Shown in pieces: positions 1-7,360 of a stretch of DNA of 64,000 nucleotides. The notes below the pieces were generated by a model that worked only from the letters and a program-made list of their open reading frames with translations, had not been told where the DNA came from and ran no database searches. This stretch comes from Bradyrhizobium sp. 149 (GTDB lineage: Bacteria; Pseudomonadota; Alphaproteobacteria; Rhizobiales; Xanthobacteraceae). The stretch lies in assembly GCF_023073915.1 (NCBI RefSeq), contig NZ_JADPKK010000022.1, positions 1,984,001 to 2,048,000 of the forward strand, written 5' to 3'. The translations under genes were made by a program, and so were the position numbers. How positions within the stretch are numbered: the first letter of the stretch is position 1; every line of letters begins with the position of its first letter.

Positions 1-606
1 GGCCTGATCGTGCCGATCGGCGAGTGGGTGATCCGGCAGGCCTGTGCCACCGCAGGCCGGTGGCCGGGCCATCTGCACGTCGCCGTCAACATCTCGGCGG
101 TGCAATTCCGCCAGCCGGGCCTGACGGAGGTGATCGTCGGCGCATTGGCGGCCTCCGGCCTCGATCCCCGGCGGCTGGAGATCGAGATCACGGAAAGCGT
201 TCTACTGCAGGACAGGAACGGGGCGCTGACGACGCTGCACCAGCTCCGCGCGCTCGGCATCAAGGTCGCCATGGACGATTTCGGCACCGGCTATTCGTCG
301 CTGACCTATCTGCAATGCTTCCCCTTCGACAAGATCAAGATCGACCGGTCTTTCGTCAGCGGCGTGGAAAACAACGCGGGGTCCCTCAGCATCGTGCGAG
401 CGGTGGCGGCGCTGGCGCGCGGGATGGGCATGACGACGACGGCGGAGGGCGTGGAGACCGAGGAGCAACGGGACCGGATCGCAGCGGAGGGCTGTACGGA
501 AATGCAGGGCTATTTGTTCAGCCCTCCCTTGCCCGCCGTCGAAATCGAGCGCCTCTTCCTCTGCGCGGAAGCACCTGCCATGCCCGACCGGTTCGCTGCG
601 GCGTAA
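1..606 (+). CDS. EAL-domain (cyclic-di-GMP phosphodiesterase) protein, C-terminal part
   Basis: The frame is open from the first base, so this is the C-terminal ~200 residues of a larger protein whose start lies outside the window. Visible EAL-family blocks are IEITES, MDDFGTGYSSL, KIDRSFV, AEGVET and QGYLFSPP in the standard order. DDFGTGYSS carries the two metal-binding aspartates, and the later Glu of AEGVE is also a conserved catalytic-site residue. The EAL tripeptide itself lies upstream, out of view. EAL domains hydrolyse c-di-GMP to pGpG, lowering the biofilm/sessility signal; in Bradyrhizobium they are often fused behind GGDEF or PAS domains, which cannot be checked here. An internal GTG at 10 is not a credible start. 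It converges with the MarR gene that follows. Confidence 0.93.
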   Translation, partial: GLIVPIGEWVIRQACATAGRWPGHLHVAVNISAVQFRQPGLTEVIVGALAASGLDPRRLEIEITESVLLQDRNGALTTLHQLRALGIKVAMDDFGTGYSSLTYLQCFPFDKIKIDRSFVSGVENNAGSLSIVRAVAALARGMGMTTTAEGVETEEQRDRIAAEGCTEMQGYLFSPPLPAVEIERLFLCAEAPAMPDRFAAA

Positions 607-665
607 CCGCCGCCAACCGTCCGTGATTCCGGGTCCGATGCTCCGTCGCCGGAGCAATGAATCCC

Positions 666-1187
666 TCAAAACTCGTTGGCGATCTTCGAGAGCATCCCGA
701 GCAGGGCTTCGCGGTTGGACGGCCCGAGCAGATCGTTCAGCCGGGCCTCGTGCTTGGTGGCGACGAGCTTCTTGGCGCGGGCCAGCACGGCCTTGCCCTT
801 GTCGGTCAGCACCAGGATGTGCGAGCGGCGGTCGTTGGTGGAGCGAATCCGGGCGCAAAGATCGCGGCTCTCGAGATTGTCGAGCATGGCGACGAAATTC
901 GGACGCAGGATACCGAGGGTCGAGGCGATCTCGGTCTGGTTACGGCCCGGGTTTTTCTCAACCAGCAGCAGCACGGAGAACTGCGCCGGCGTGAGCTGGA
1001 GCGAGGCCATGCAGCGCAGGAAGTTCTCGAACACCTTGAGCTGTGCCCGCTTCAGCACATAGCCGAGCTGCTCCGAGAGTTCGCCGAGCTGGAGGGCTTC
1101 GCCGGACCCTTCGGCCGCGTCCTTGCGGCCCTTGGCCGTATCGGCAGGCTTTTCAGAGGACTTTTCAGCGGTTTTGGAAACGGTCAT
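666..1187 (-). CDS. MarR family transcriptional regulator
   Basis: Winged-helix regulator of about 173 residues. A Lys/Ala/Glu-rich low-complexity N-terminus (~30 residues) is followed by the MarR fold: LTPAQFSVLLLVEKNPG, recognition region NQTEIASTLGILRPNFVAMLDNLE, then a wing with RSTNDRRSHILVLTDKG. The DRR...L.LT.KG signature is diagnostic of MarR. I chose the ATG at 1187; a GTG at 1235 would add 16 residues and cannot be excluded. It is transcribed away from the branched-chain-type transporter at 1363. The spacer between them contains several AT-rich dyads (see 1243-1257), so autoregulation and control of the transporter are likely. By location it could control the aromatic genes downstream, as MarR proteins such as BadR and CouR do in Rhodopseudomonas; the effector is unknown. 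Confidence 0.9.
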   Translation of the reverse strand: MTVSKTAEKSSEKPADTAKGRKDAAEGSGEALQLGELSEQLGYVLKRAQLKVFENFLRCMASLQLTPAQFSVLLLVEKNPGRNQTEIASTLGILRPNFVAMLDNLESRDLCARIRSTNDRRSHILVLTDKGKAVLARAKKLVATKHEARLNDLLGPSNREALLGMLSKIANEF

Positions 1188-1242
1188 CGCCTCATGCTCG
1201 CAATCCCGGTAAGTTCGGGAGGATTGTTCCGCCACCCTTGAA

Positions 1243-1276
1243 GTTATATTTGATAATTGTTATGGACCATATCAAA
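1243..1276. promoter_or_regulatory. Dyad cluster between MarR gene and ABC transporter operon
   Basis: Three overlapping inverted repeats lie here: GTTAT-N5-ATAAT (1243-1257), ATAA-N3-TTAT (1253-1263) and TTTGATA-N14-TATCAAA (1249-1276). The first has the same half-sites and spacing as dyads upstream of pobA (8598-8612) and the hydroxycinnamate operon (12945-12959). The position between divergent genes suits a MarR operator. That this MarR protein binds here is inference. Confidence 0.55.
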
Positions 1277-1362
1277 TAACGTCAGCGTTTTTCAATGGCT
1301 GTGAGCGGACCGTCCACCACAATCGGGGCCGGTCCTTAATCTTCGAGGGGGAGCGTCCGGTC

Positions 1363-2403
1363 TTGAATACCACCATCATGCTGTTCCTGCTGCAGGACGG
1401 CATCACCAATGGCGCGATCTATGCGCTGCTCGGCCTGGCGCTGGTGCTGGTGTTCGCCGTCACCCGCGTGATCCTCATCCCCCAAGGCGAATTCGTCACC
1501 TATGGTGCGCTGACCTATGCCTCGTTGGCCGCGGGCCAGATGCCCGGCACGACGAAACTCGCGCTCGCCCTGGGCATGGGCGCCTTCGCATTCGACCTGT
1601 TCGCGGCGCGCAAGGCGCTGCACGGACGCCTCATCCTGCGCAGCGTCCTCACCAACATCGTGCTGCCGGCCATCGTGCTGGCGTTGACCGTCTACTTCGC
1701 CGCCCAGAAGCCGCCGGTTGCGGTCTGCATCGCGCTGTCGCTGGTGATCGTGGCGATGATCGGCCTGTTTCTCTACCGCATCGCATTCCAGCCGCTGGCG
1801 CACACCTCCGTGCTGGTGCTGCTGATCGCATCGGTGGGCGTCCACCTCGCGCTTCAGGGATTGGGGCTTCTGTTCTTCGGCGCCGAAGGCCAGCGCGGAC
1901 CTGCCGTGCTGTCCGGCTCTTTCACCGCCGGCGCCCTCCGCTTCACCGGCCAGAGCATCACGGTCTACGGCATCACAATCGCCTTCATCGTCGGGCTGTG
2001 GCTGTTCTTTGGGCTGACGCTCTACGGCAAGGCGCTGCGCGCGACCGCCGTGAACCGGCTAGGCGCGCGGCTTGCCGGCATCCGCACCACGCTGTCCGGG
2101 CAGATCGCCTTCCTGCTGGCGTCCGTCATCGGCGCATTGTCGGGCATCATGATCGTGCCGATCACGACGCTTTATTACGACTCGGGCTTCCTGATCGGCC
2201 TGAAGGGCTTTGTCGCCGCCATCATCGGCGGGCTTGTCAGCTACCCCCTCACCGCCGTCGCGGCGGTGGTCGTCGGCATCGTCGAGGCGTTCTCCTCCTT
2301 CTATGCCTCCAACTACAAGGAGGTGATCGTTTTCATGCTCTTGATTCCCGTGCTGCTGCTGCGCTCGCTCGCGGCGCCTGCGGTCGAGGAAGAGAAGGAC
2401 TGA
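1363..2403 (+). CDS. Branched-chain amino acid-type ABC transporter permease (LivH-like)
   Basis: Polytopic inner-membrane protein of 346 residues beginning with the family hallmark DGITNGAIYALLGLALVL and showing about eight hydrophobic segments. It is the first permease half of a HAAT (LivHMGF) importer. The chosen start is TTG at 1363, preceded by GAGGGGGA at 1344-1351; an ATG at 1378 is the alternative. The fused second permease/ATPase begins 8 bp after its stop and a second ATPase follows, so the three form one operon. No substrate-binding protein is in the operon; orphan binding proteins at 16976 and 34512 are candidates. In this setting, next to aromatic catabolic genes, the substrate may be an aromatic acid rather than leucine, since HAAT systems carry such compounds in Rhodopseudomonas and Bradyrhizobium. 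Confidence 0.9.
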   Translation: MNTTIMLFLLQDGITNGAIYALLGLALVLVFAVTRVILIPQGEFVTYGALTYASLAAGQMPGTTKLALALGMGAFAFDLFAARKALHGRLILRSVLTNIVLPAIVLALTVYFAAQKPPVAVCIALSLVIVAMIGLFLYRIAFQPLAHTSVLVLLIASVGVHLALQGLGLLFFGAEGQRGPAVLSGSFTAGALRFTGQSITVYGITIAFIVGLWLFFGLTLYGKALRATAVNRLGARLAGIRTTLSGQIAFLLASVIGALSGIMIVPITTLYYDSGFLIGLKGFVAAIIGGLVSYPLTAVAAVVVGIVEAFSSFYASNYKEVIVFMLLIPVLLLRSLAAPAVEEEKD

Positions 2404-2410
2404 CGCCAAG

Positions 2411-4180
2411 ATGCAGAGCCGGCTCCCCATCCTCATCTTCGCGCTTGTCATGGCGGCGATCCCGTTTGTTCCGGGCATGCCCCCGTTCTGGATCGTGCTG
2501 CTCGACAATATCGGCCTCGCCGCCCTCGTCGCGATGGGCCTCGTGCTGCTGACCGGCGTCGGCGGCCTGACCTCGTTTGGACAAGCGGCCTTCGTCGGCT
2601 TCGGCGCCTACACCACCGCGGTGCTGTCGACGACCTACGGCGTGTCGCCCTGGCTGACGCTGCCGCTGTCGCTGGTGGTCAGCGGATCGTTGGCAGTGCT
2701 GCTCGGCCTCGTCACGGTCCGTCTCTCCGGCCACTATCTGCCGCTCGGCACGCTCGCCTGGGGACTCGGCTTGTTCTATCTGTTCAGCAAGCTGGAATTC
2801 CTGGGAAGAAACGACGGCATCTCGGCGATCCCGCCGCTGTCGATCGGCTCGTTCAAAATGCTCTCGCCCGGCTCGATCTACTACGCGATCTGGGTTGCCG
2901 TGATCCTCTCGGCGCTGCTCACGATGAATCTGCTGGACTCCCGCACCGGCCGCGCCATCCGCGCGCTCCGGCGCGGTCATGTCGCGGCCGAAGCGTTCGG
3001 CGTGCACACGCCGCGGGCGAAAATGCTGGTATTCATCCATGCCGCCGTGCTCGCCGGCCTCTCCGGCTGGCTCTACGCCCATCTTCAGCGCGCGGTGAAC
3101 CCGACGCCGTTCGGCGCGCAGGCCGGCATCGAATATCTCTTCATCGCCGTGGTCGGCGGCGCCGGCTATGTCTGGGGCGGCGTCCTGGGCGCGGCGCTTG
3201 TTGTGGTCCTGAAGGAAGTGCTGCAGAGTTACCTGCCGCTGATCCTGCCTGGCTCCGGCCAGGTCGAAACCATCGTGTTCGGCATCATGCTGGTGGCGCT
3301 GCTCCAGCTCGCACCCGGCGGTGTCTGGCCCTGGCTGATGTCGTTCCTGCCCGAGCGTACCAGGGGAAAAAAGCCGGACACCTCGCTGAAACTGGCGCAG
3401 CGCACCCGCTCGCCCGGTCAATCCAGCGTGCTGCTCCAGGTCGACAAGGCGCGAAAACAGTTTGGCGGCGTGGTCGCGGTGAACAACGTCTCCTTCGACG
3501 TTCAGGCCCGCGAGATCGTCGCGCTGATCGGCCCCAACGGCGCCGGCAAGAGCACCACTTTCAACCTGATCACCGGCGTGCTGTCGGCCACCTCGGGCTC
3601 GATCTCGGTGCTCGGAAACAAGCTCGACAGGGCGCCGCCGCAGGAGATCGTCAAGCTCGGCATCTCCCGCACCTTCCAGCACGTCAAGCTGGTGCCTGAT
3701 ATGACCGTGCTGGAGAACGTCGCGATCGGCGCCCATCTGCGCGGCCATTCGGGGCCGATCTCCTCGATGCTGCGGCTGGACCGCGCCGACGAGGCAAAGC
3801 TGCTCGCCGAAGCCGCCCGCCAGATCGAGCGCGTCGGACTTGGCGAGCAGATGCATCAGCTCGCAGGCTCGCTCTCGCTGGGACAGCAACGGATCGTCGA
3901 GATTGCCCGTGCGCTGTGCGTCGATCCGATGCTGCTGCTGCTCGACGAGCCGGCCGCCGGTCTTCGCCACATGGAGAAGCAGCGGCTCGCGACGCTGCTG
4001 CGGGAGCTGCGCGACGGCGGCATGAGCGTGCTGCTTGTCGAACACGACATGGGCTTCGTCATGAACCTCGCCGACCGCATCGTGGTGCTCGATTTCGGCA
4101 CCAAGATCGCGGAGGGAACGCCGGCCACGATCAAGACCAATCCCGAAGTGATCAAGGCCTATCTCGGAGTGGCGGCATGA
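2411..4180 (+). CDS. Fused LivM-type permease and LivG-type ATPase
   Basis: A 589-residue two-domain protein. Residues 1-310 form a LivM-like permease (LTGVGGLTSFGQAAFVGFGAY near 48-68, about eight membrane segments). After a polar linker (~311-340), residues 341-589 are an ABC ATPase with Walker A GPNGAGKST (374-382), signature LSLGQQRIVEIARAL (~488), Walker B LLLLDEPAAGL and the switch histidine in LLVEHDMG. Permease and ATPase are separate proteins in E. coli LivM/LivG, so this is a genuine fusion: the frame is continuous with no internal stop. Its stop overlaps the next ATPase start (ATGA at 4177-4180), implying translational coupling. It would pair with the LivH-like subunit and the LivF-like ATPase to form a complete importer. 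Confidence 0.93.
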   Translation: MQSRLPILIFALVMAAIPFVPGMPPFWIVLLDNIGLAALVAMGLVLLTGVGGLTSFGQAAFVGFGAYTTAVLSTTYGVSPWLTLPLSLVVSGSLAVLLGLVTVRLSGHYLPLGTLAWGLGLFYLFSKLEFLGRNDGISAIPPLSIGSFKMLSPGSIYYAIWVAVILSALLTMNLLDSRTGRAIRALRRGHVAAEAFGVHTPRAKMLVFIHAAVLAGLSGWLYAHLQRAVNPTPFGAQAGIEYLFIAVVGGAGYVWGGVLGAALVVVLKEVLQSYLPLILPGSGQVETIVFGIMLVALLQLAPGGVWPWLMSFLPERTRGKKPDTSLKLAQRTRSPGQSSVLLQVDKARKQFGGVVAVNNVSFDVQAREIVALIGPNGAGKSTTFNLITGVLSATSGSISVLGNKLDRAPPQEIVKLGISRTFQHVKLVPDMTVLENVAIGAHLRGHSGPISSMLRLDRADEAKLLAEAARQIERVGLGEQMHQLAGSLSLGQQRIVEIARALCVDPMLLLLDEPAAGLRHMEKQRLATLLRELRDGGMSVLLVEHDMGFVMNLADRIVVLDFGTKIAEGTPATIKTNPEVIKAYLGVAA

Positions 4181-4908
4181 GCGCGCTGTTGTCCGTCACC
4201 GACGCCCATGTCGCCTATGGCAAGGTCGAGGCCGTGCGTGCGGTCTCGCTCGAAGTCGGCCAAAACCAGATCGTCACCATCGTCGGCGCCAACGGTGCCG
4301 GCAAGACCACGCTGCTCTCCGCCATCATGGGCATTTTTCCGCTGAAGGGCCGCGTCGCCTTTGCCGGCCAGGACCTCGCCCGGCTCGAGATCGAGGACCG
4401 CGTCGCGATGGGACTCGGTCTCGTGCCCGAGCACCGCGAGCTGTTCGTGACCATGAACGTCGAGGACAATCTCGAGCTCGGCGCCTTCCGCATCGAGAGA
4501 AGCAGGGCGAAAGCCTCGATGGAGCGGGTCTACACGCTGTTTCCGCGGCTGAAGGAGCGACGCAAGCAGCTCGCCGGCACGCTCTCCGGCGGCGAGCAGC
4601 AGATGCTCGCGATGGGCCGCGCGCTGATGGGCGAGCCAAAGCTCCTGATGCTCGACGAGCCGAGCCTCGGCCTCGCCCCGATCATCGTCGCCGACATTTT
4701 TCGCATCGTCACCGAGCTGCGCACCGCCGGCGTTTCCGTGCTGCTGGTCGAGCAGAACGCGCAGGCCGCGCTCAAGATCGCGGACCAGGCTTACGTGATG
4801 GAGCTCGGCGAGTTCGTTCTCAGCGGCAAGGCCAGCGACATCGCCGCGAACGAGCGGGTCGCGGCCAGCTATCTCGGCTTCCAGCACGAAGGCGCGAGCG
4901 GGTTGTAG
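4177..4908 (+). CDS. ABC transporter ATPase (LivF-like)
   Basis: Cytoplasmic ATPase of 243 residues with Walker A GANGAGKTT (~35-43), signature LSGGEQQMLAMGRALMG, Walker B LLMLDEPSLGLAP and LLVEQNAQAAL. SLGLAP and the VEQN switch region are typical of LivF rather than LivG. The ATG at 4177 overlaps the TGA of the permease-ATPase fusion by four bases (ATGA), so it is the last gene of the three-gene importer operon and is probably translated by reinitiation. It would supply the second nucleotide-binding site alongside the ATPase half of the fusion. Confidence 0.94.
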   Translation: MSALLSVTDAHVAYGKVEAVRAVSLEVGQNQIVTIVGANGAGKTTLLSAIMGIFPLKGRVAFAGQDLARLEIEDRVAMGLGLVPEHRELFVTMNVEDNLELGAFRIERSRAKASMERVYTLFPRLKERRKQLAGTLSGGEQQMLAMGRALMGEPKLLMLDEPSLGLAPIIVADIFRIVTELRTAGVSVLLVEQNAQAALKIADQAYVMELGEFVLSGKASDIAANERVAASYLGFQHEGASGL

Positions 4909-4923
4909 ACTCGCGGCAAACTC

Positions 4924-5090
4924 CTCTTCCCTTCTCCCCTTGCGGGAGAAGGTGGCGCGAAGCGCCGGATGAGGGGTTGCATCTGCGCCTTCGACTGTAA
5001 CAGACATGCTCGCGGAGATACCCCCTCACCCGGCTCGCCGCTTTGCCGCGATCCACCCTCTCCCGCAAGGGGCGAGGGTGCACCGTCTTC
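4924..5090. repeat. Interspersed palindromic repeat pair (CTCTCCCGCAAGGGG type)
   Basis: Two related elements in opposite orientation: CTTCTCCCCTTGCGGGAGAA with ...GATGAGGGG on the left, and CCCTCACCC...CCTCTCCCGCAAGGGG on the right. Together they make a long imperfect inverted repeat between the converging livF-like and PNPOx genes. A similar fragment recurs at about 18218-18250. This resembles extragenic palindromes widespread in Bradyrhizobiaceae. It may also terminate transcription from both sides. Confidence 0.6.
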
Positions 5091-5097
5091 GTGGCCT

Positions 5098-5715
5098 TCA
5101 TCCCTGGTTCAACTTCAACGCCGCCACCTCCGCCTCGAGCTCCGCGATCCTCGCATCCCTTGCCGCCAGCGCCGCCGCGACATCGCCAGCATCGAACTTC
5201 TGCGGGATGTGCTGCGGGCAGTTGGTATCCCACGCCGCGATCCTGAACAGGATCACCTGCTCGGGCCGCGCGCGGTAGCCTTTCGGCATCAGCGATGTTG
5301 TCAGCGCCTCGTCGTCCTCGACCACGCGCGCCTCGCCCCAGATCTTCACCCGGCGGCGATGGGAGTAGTCCATCACGAAGAGGTAGGCCTTGGGATTTTC
5401 GGACAGGTTTCCCTGCGTGATGTATTGCCGGTTGCCGGCGTAGTCCGTGAAAGCCAGCGTCTGCTTGTCCAGTGCCCTCAAAAACCCCTTCGGGCCGCCG
5501 CGATGCTGGATGTAGGGCTGGCCATCGGCCGACGCGGTGGCGAAATAAAAGCTGTTGGCGTCGGCCAGGAACGCCGCGAGGTTCTCGTCGACCTCGGTGC
5601 GCCAGCCACGCTGCTCGGCATGAGCATAGCCCTCGCGCGAGCCCTTGCGGGTCTGGATCGATTTCACCGCCGGCGTGAACGCCACGTCGCTGGCGTAGGT
5701 GTGAATTGCCGTCAT
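5098..5715 (-). CDS. Pyridoxamine 5'-phosphate oxidase-like flavin-binding protein
   Basis: A 205-residue protein with a split-barrel PNPOx-type core: LADANSFYFATASADGQPYIQHRGGP, then TLAFTDYAGNRQYITQGNL and KAYLFVMDYSHRRRVKIWGEARVV. These strands match the FMN-binding general-stress/PNPOx-like family rather than true PdxH. The C-terminus (about 175-205) is a short Ala/Glu-rich coiled coil (ARDARIAELEAEVAALKL), which could mediate oligomerisation. The ATG at 5715 has AGGAG eight bases upstream. It is divergent from a LysR regulator with a 120-bp spacer holding a LysR-type dyad, so it is the likely target of that regulator. Substrate unknown. Confidence 0.82.
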   Translation of the reverse strand: MTAIHTYASDVAFTPAVKSIQTRKGSREGYAHAEQRGWRTEVDENLAAFLADANSFYFATASADGQPYIQHRGGPKGFLRALDKQTLAFTDYAGNRQYITQGNLSENPKAYLFVMDYSHRRRVKIWGEARVVEDDEALTTSLMPKGYRARPEQVILFRIAAWDTNCPQHIPQKFDAGDVAAALAARDARIAELEAEVAALKLNQG

Positions 5716-5799
5716 CGGAACATCTCCTGAAATCCCGACGCATCCCTGCGTCTTCGCCGCGAAAGATGGACCTTCCAGCTTCTAAAACAATCTGCTCGC

Positions 5800-5828
5800 T
5801 TGACACTTCATCGTTGCAGTATATGCAA
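5800..5828 (+). promoter_or_regulatory. Promoter and LysR-type dyad in the PNPOx/LysR spacer
   Basis: TTGACA at 5800-5805 is a perfect -35 hexamer. TATGCA (5822-5827) could serve as -10 at 16 bp. TTGCA-N5-TGCAA (5814-5828) is a perfect dyad and contains a T-N11-A LysR box; it would overlap the -10. This suits negative autoregulation of the LysR gene starting at 5836. Confidence 0.5.
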
Positions 5829-5835
5829 TAATGCC

Positions 5836-6720
5836 ATGGACCGCCTTGAAGCCATGCATGTCTTTGTCACGGTCGCCGATTTGCGTGGCTTCGCGCCGGC
5901 AGCGCGCAAGTTGCGGCTGTCGCCCTCGGCGGTGACGCGGCTGATCGCGGCGCTGGAGGAGCATCTCGGCGCGCGGCTGTTGCAGCGGACCACCCGGCAG
6001 GTGACCCTGACCGACGTCGGCACGCGCTATCTGGAACGCGCGCGTCGCATCCTGGCCGATGTCGAGGAGGCCGACGGCTCGGCGCGGGAGGAGCGCAACC
6101 GGCCGAGCGGACGGCTGGTGGTGTCGGCGCCGGTCGGCTTCGGCCGGCTCCACGTCGGGCCTGTCATGACCGCCTACCTCAAGAGTTATCCCGAGGTCGC
6201 CTGCGAATTGCGGCTGTCGGACAACCTCGTCAATCTCGTGGAAGATGCCGTCGACCTCGCGGTGCGGATCGGCCATCTCGCCGACTCCTCGCTCGTTGCG
6301 CGCCAGGTCGGCGAGATGCGGCGGATCGTGGTGGCGACGCCGGGCTATCTGAAGCGCCATGGCGAGCCGAAGACGCCGGAGGCACTGCTCGCGCACCAGA
6401 CCATCGCGTTCGGCCCATCCGCCAGTTGGCGCTTCGTACAGGACGGCCGCGACATCGAGGTGGCGCCAAATCCACGATTCGCCAGCAACAGCGCCGACGC
6501 CGCCCTGCAATATGCCGAGGCCGGTGGCGGCGTGACGCGGGTGCTGGCCTATCAGGCCGCCGAAGGCTTGCGGCGAGGGCGGCTCAAGATCGTGTTGGCG
6601 AAATACGAGCAGCCGGCGCTGCCGATCCATATCGTCTACCCGACCTCGCGCCTGCTCTCCGCCAAGGTGCGCGCATTCGTCGATCTCGTGGTGGAGACCA
6701 CGGAGTGGAGGTTCGGGTAA
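5836..6720 (+). CDS. LysR family transcriptional regulator
   Basis: A 294-residue LysR protein. The N-terminal helix-turn-helix is MHVFVTVADLRGFAPAARKL then LSPSAVTRLIAALEEHLG, followed by the family block ARLLQRTTRQVTLTDVGTRY. Residues ~90-290 form a periplasmic-binding-protein-like effector domain (GRLVVSAPVGFG..., DLAVRIGHLADSSLVARQVG). This pattern belongs to the CrgA/DmlR-like group of short LysR regulators. I chose ATG 5836, giving the usual spacing to the HTH; the in-frame TTG at 5800 is the -35 element. It is divergent from the PNPOx-like gene, the usual arrangement for a LysR regulator and its target. Effector unknown. Confidence 0.92.
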   Translation: MDRLEAMHVFVTVADLRGFAPAARKLRLSPSAVTRLIAALEEHLGARLLQRTTRQVTLTDVGTRYLERARRILADVEEADGSAREERNRPSGRLVVSAPVGFGRLHVGPVMTAYLKSYPEVACELRLSDNLVNLVEDAVDLAVRIGHLADSSLVARQVGEMRRIVVATPGYLKRHGEPKTPEALLAHQTIAFGPSASWRFVQDGRDIEVAPNPRFASNSADAALQYAEAGGGVTRVLAYQAAEGLRRGRLKIVLAKYEQPALPIHIVYPTSRLLSAKVRAFVDLVVETTEWRFG

Positions 6721-6725
6721 AGCCG

Positions 6726-7145
6726 TCACCCCTTCTTCGGCACCACGCGAAAGGTGCCACTGGCCCGCGCGATCACGGCGTCGTCGGCCTTCGCGAGGCA
6801 CTGTGCGAAACAGATCGTGCTGCCGGTCTTGATCGCCTCACCCTCGACCGCGAGCCATTGGCCGATCTCGCCGGCGCCGACATAATCAACCGACAGCGAG
6901 ATCGTGACCAACGAGGTCGTCCAGCCCGTCGCCTGCGCGCAGCTGTAGCCCATGGCGGCATCAGCCAGTGCTGCGATCAGGCCGCCATGGATCAGCCCGC
7001 GCGCATTGGTGTGCGGCTTCGCCAGCCGCAATCCCACGGTGACGCCCCTGTCGGTCTTCCTGGAGTAAAGCGGCTCCCACGGATCGGTGAGTGGAGCTTT
7101 TCGGAAATGCGGCTCGAAGCCGGCAGGAATGTCGGTGCTGGTCAT
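6726..7145 (-). CDS. PaaI-like hotdog-fold thioesterase
   Basis: A 139-residue single-domain protein with the hotdog thioesterase signature ...NARGLIHGGLIAALADAAMGY, in which the HGG and following Asp (ADAAMG) form the PaaI-type active site, then SLVTISLSVDYVGAG. Such enzymes hydrolyse acyl- or aroyl-CoA thioesters in the cytoplasm. It converges with the LysR gene (6 bp apart) and sits before pobA on the same strand, separated from it by a palindromic repeat. A role in releasing aromatic acids from CoA is plausible but unproven; the 4-hydroxybenzoyl-CoA-type thioesterase at 16466 is the stronger candidate. Confidence 0.85.
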   Translation of the reverse strand: MTSTDIPAGFEPHFRKAPLTDPWEPLYSRKTDRGVTVGLRLAKPHTNARGLIHGGLIAALADAAMGYSCAQATGWTTSLVTISLSVDYVGAGEIGQWLAVEGEAIKTGSTICFAQCLAKADDAVIARASGTFRVVPKKG

Positions 7146-7253
7146 GACTGTCTCACGATGGTGGCTGCCGCCATTGAACGCGGCGAACGCGACAGATGCA
7201 CCACCTACAAAGTTTTAAACGATATTTGCGTGGGTGTTTGAATAAGACCTCCG

Positions 7254-7336
7254 CCGTCATTGCGAGCGCAGCGAAGCAAATCCAGAGTCCCTCCGCGGGA
7301 GCAGTCTGGATTGCTTCGCTGCGCTCGCAATGACGG
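7254..7336. repeat. Long imperfect palindrome (GTCATTGCGAGCG type)
   Basis: An approximately 83-bp inverted repeat starts CGTCATTGCGAGCGCAGCGA and ends with its near-perfect complement TCGCTGCGCTCGCAATGACG. A related copy lies at 50626-50708 and degenerate ends occur near 45676. It is an extragenic palindromic element of the kind common in Bradyrhizobium, placed between the thioesterase and pobA. Confidence 0.8.
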
Positions 7337-7360
7337 AGCCTGTGGCGCCGGCCTCGCTCC

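Noticed and set aside
2333..4045. Long minus-strand open frame (570 codons) opposite the LivM-LivG fusion
   Set aside because: His/Arg/Gln-rich low-complexity translation, mirror of a high-GC gene with clear ABC motifs on the plus strand.
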